Shown here in pieces: positions 48,713 to 50,908 of a stretch of 50,908 bases of DNA (position 1 is the first letter of the stretch; each line of letters opens with the position of its first letter). A program made the position numbers and the translations under genes. The DNA is from a virus. The stretch lies in IMG/VR virus record IMGVR_UViG_3300024346_000102, positions 1-50,908 of that record; one strand, 5' to 3'. Below the pieces are notes generated by a model, which did no database searches, was not told where the DNA came from, and worked only from the letters and a program-made list of their open reading frames with translations.

Positions 48713-50908
48713 TTAAAAAGTAGTTGCATTAAATATTCTATATTTTAATTTTATAGATATACTTATTACACCAGTTGGCAAAGCACCATTTGATGCCTTG
48801 TGTAATGTAGTTGCTGTGTTGGTTTTATAAGTTCTTGTCTGTAATGGAACATCTCTTGCACAAAACCCATAACTTGGATTTACAGGTGTTCCTTGTGAGG
48901 CACTTAATATTTCATTTATTCTTGTTCCAGGTAGTGTAGATATTATAGCTGAAGCATTTACATTACTTGCTTGTCTTACATCATAAGTTTGAGTACCACT
49001 CATAGATCCTGTTGCATTATATTTCACCATCCAATCAGATTCCGTAACTATAATTGCTTTGTTTGTTCCTGGCGCTGCTATTAAAGTTTGGCCTAAAGTT
49101 GCGTTTAATTGAGCTCTTGTAAATGTCCATGTTCCTTCTTGTTCACCTCTTACAACATTACCAAATGGATCAACAGCTAAAGTTGCTAATGTATCTCGAG
49201 ATGGTGCTTGATTGTTTTGATTAGCATTTAAACTTCCTGTTGTTTCAACTGATGTAGAAGTATATGGATCAAACTTAATAGCTCCTTCTTTTACAGTAAT
49301 TTGCTTTGCGCCTTTACTTACAAGACTTACTCCGTTACTGCCATCAAACTCTCCTAAACCTGTGTCTGTATCACTTGTAGAAGTATACGCAACCGTTGAG
49401 ACTCCTGTTTTAACGTGATAGCTCTTTTCTGAATACAAAGTTCCAGAAGAAAAAGTAAGCGAACCACTTGAGTTTACACTTGAAGTACCGTTCCAAAGAG
49501 TTACCCTTCCACTTGAGCCTGTACCTGTTACTGTACCTGTGTTTGTTGTATAACCTGCTCCGTTTGTTAATTGGTTATTGTTTGTTATGCCGTTATTTAT
49601 AGTAACAGTAGCCCCACTACGTGATGTTGTAATATTAGTACCACCTGCTATATCTACAGTAGTTCCTTGACCAATAGACATTGAACCACCACTGTCAGCA
49701 GTTAAATTCCAATTACTCATTGTTCCTGTAGCAGTAGTATACCCAGCGCCATTAGTTAATTGGTTATTGTTAGTAATATAATTTGCATTTGTAGCACCTG
49801 TATATCCAAGCGTAGCTAGTGTGGTTGTGGCAGATGTTAGACTTGTAACATGCCCATATGTATCTAGTGTTACGTCTTGTATATATGTATTACCTGAATT
49901 ATTTACAGAACCTTGACTTGACGTATCTGCGTGTGATAGAGTTCCAGTTGAAGTTATTGTTCCACCCGTAAGTCCACCTCCAGTTGCTACAGATGTTACA
50001 CCCTGCCCATCATTTGTAGCATTAATAGTTATAGTGTCACCAGATCTAACGGTAGTAATATTAGTACCAGCTGCAATCGTTAATGTGTCATTATTGCTAT
50101 TAGCAGTAGCTGTACCACCTGAGCTTGCTGTAAAATTCTTATATATGTTTTGTGATGATCCTCTGTCCGTGTTTGTTAAAGTTCCAGTACTTGTTATTGT
50201 ACCACCAGATAATCCTGTACTTGTTGCTATAGATGTTACACCTGCGCTTGAACTTGTACCAGCGCCAATTAAGGTTCTTACTTCTGAAGCTGAAATACCA
50301 CTATTTAAACTTGGTGTAGTACCATTACTTAATATAGCTGGGGTTCCAGTATCATTGACAACTCCTAAGTTGCTTCTAGCTGCGGACGCGGATGATGCGC
50401 CAGTTCCTCCATTAGCAACTGATAAATCCGTACCTGACCAGTTTCCATTATTAATACTAACTGATCCACCTAAAGTAATAGTACCTGTAGATGTTATTGT
50501 ACCTCCGGTTAATGTTAAACCGTTTACTGATCCTGACGTAGCTACACTTGTGACACCTGAAACAACTGAGCTTGAAGCTGCTCCTATAAAAGTTCTAATA
50601 GCAGAAGGACTACTACAAAAACGTATGTAGTCATCTGATGAATTACTAACTCTAAAGGCCATTGCTCCAGATATAGTACTTTGATTAGCATAATTTGATC
50701 TAAATAATCTTGCTCTAAGATCTGCGGAACCAGTTCTATAAGCAATAGTACTTGCTGTTGCAGTTTCTGTTGCGTTTGATGTTACGGTAAATGTACTATT
50801 ACCACTTTGATTTGCAGTTGCACTCATTGAACCACTTAATCCAGCACCACTTGTAGCACCATTAATTTGACCATTACCAACTGATGGCACTGAAGATGAA
50901 GTTATAAA
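48713..50908 (-). CDS. Tail fibre protein (5' end beyond window)
   Basis: The frame is open to the right edge, so the N-terminus, probably the virion-attachment domain, is missing; at least 731 residues are encoded here. The visible part is Ser/Thr/Gly/Asn-rich with the fibre hallmark LSVANGGTGASSASAARSNLG, several GGTITSTGTL repeats and TNNNQLTNGAGYTT repeats. After about residue 590 the sequence becomes more complex (GTWTFTRAQLNATLGQTLIA, later VKYNATGSMSGTQTYDVRQA) and likely forms the C-terminal tip that contacts the host. No intramolecular chaperone triad was recognised. GTG at 50890 is an internal codon rather than the start. Confidence 0.85.
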   Translation of the reverse strand, partial: FITSSSVPSVGNGQINGATSGAGLSGSMSATANQSGNSTFTVTSNATETATASTIAYRTGSADLRARLFRSNYANQSTISGAMAFRVSNSSDDYIRFCSSPSAIRTFIGAASSSVVSGVTSVATSGSVNGLTLTGGTITSTGTITLGGSVSINNGNWSGTDLSVANGGTGASSASAARSNLGVVNDTGTPAILSNGTTPSLNSGISASEVRTLIGAGTSSSAGVTSIATSTGLSGGTITSTGTLTNTDRGSSQNIYKNFTASSGGTATANSNNDTLTIAAGTNITTVRSGDTITINATNDGQGVTSVATGGGLTGGTITSTGTLSHADTSSQGSVNNSGNTYIQDVTLDTYGHVTSLTSATTTLATLGYTGATNANYITNNNQLTNGAGYTTATGTMSNWNLTADSGGSMSIGQGTTVDIAGGTNITTSRSGATVTINNGITNNNQLTNGAGYTTNTGTVTGTGSSGRVTLWNGTSSVNSSGSLTFSSGTLYSEKSYHVKTGVSTVAYTSTSDTDTGLGEFDGSNGVSLVSKGAKQITVKEGAIKFDPYTSTSVETTGSLNANQNNQAPSRDTLATLAVDPFGNVVRGEQEGTWTFTRAQLNATLGQTLIAAPGTNKAIIVTESDWMVKYNATGSMSGTQTYDVRQASNVNASAIISTLPGTRINEILSASQGTPVNPSYGFCARDVPLQTRTYKTNTATTLHKASNGALPTGVISISIKLKYRIFNATTF
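49941..50002 (-). repeat. Tail fibre coding repeat, copy C
   Basis: About 62 bases encoding GVTSVATGGGLTGGTITSTGTL. Similar to 50181-50242 and 50481-50556 in DNA and protein. The three copies are spread over about 620 bases and could recombine. Confidence 0.75.
50181..50242 (-). repeat. Tail fibre coding repeat, copy B
   Basis: Encodes GVTSIATSTGLSGGTITSTGTL; differs from copy C at scattered bases, mostly in the middle third. Confidence 0.75.
50481..50556 (-). repeat. Tail fibre coding repeat, copy A
   Basis: Encodes GVTSVATSGSVNGLTLTG followed by GTITSTGTI; it is longer than the other copies by a few codons in the centre. Confidence 0.7.

Noticed and set aside
50034-50630. 198-aa + strand frame opposite the tail fibre
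   Set aside because: Val/Pro/Leu-rich product is the complement of Ser/Thr/Gly fibre repeats; no motif.
1-50908. tRNA genes, CRISPR arrays, insertion sequences, integrase or attachment sites
   Set aside because: No cloverleaf-like segment, regular spacer array, transposase or integrase motif was seen; a tRNAscan run would settle short cases.
1-50908. Closed circular genome
   Set aside because: A tail fibre gene runs off the right edge and an upstream gene end is cut at the left; no overlap between the ends was seen, and a DNA polymerase is missing.

Overview
The window looks like part of a tailed, podovirus-type phage of a marine Bacteroidota host, probably a flavobacterium. This is inferred from four things: AT-rich DNA; start codons preceded by A/T-rich leaders with no Shine-Dalgarno motif; an exported protein (40212-40637) whose signal peptide ends in a flavobacterial-looking SLITFSQQ; and a FISUMP-type domain, common in Bacteroidota, inside a tail protein. 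The portal, terminase, ring proteins and the N-terminus of the large tail protein resemble crAss-like phages by eye; membership of that group is an inference. No integrase, tRNA, CRISPR, insertion sequence, DNA polymerase or RNA polymerase is recognisable. Both edges cut through genes, so the rest of the replication module must lie outside.

Left arm (1-8550, + strand): a compact DNA-metabolism operon. It holds an SSB-like protein, a T7 gp4-type primase-helicase, a thymidylate-synthase-family enzyme with the residue signature of dCMP hydroxymethylase, a GIY-YIG/MazG fusion, a second small MazG-like protein, a T7 endonuclease I-like nuclease, both subunits of a class I ribonucleotide reductase, a 2OG-Fe(II) oxygenase and several small proteins. 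Together these would break DNA, make dNTPs, and possibly replace cytosine by 5-hydroxymethylcytosine.

A GC-rich hairpin flanked by A and T runs (8583-8607) separates this operon from the convergent late genes.

Right arm (8661-50908, - strand, read from the right edge leftwards): a C-terminal tail fibre, then groEL-groES with a winged-helix protein, then a block of small accessory or virion proteins (basic, His/Met-rich, a HExxH peptidase, an exported protein, a 3TM holin). Next come a tandem GroES-like protein, a possible small terminase, large terminase, portal, scaffold, major capsid protein, connector/ring proteins, a 1721-aa tail protein with an inserted FISUMP domain, and a second tail protein. 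The arm ends with an acetyltransferase-like protein, an ejection module (229, 578 and 2643 aa), a T7-lysozyme-type amidase, a small holin-like membrane protein and three small unknowns.

The features most worth following are the predicted cytosine modification route, the 2643-aa protein that combines a HExxH motif with a sigma-region-2-like stretch, the phage-borne chaperonin pair plus a tandem GroES-like protein, the FISUMP insertion, and sharply GC-richer patches confined to nrdA, nrdB and terL.
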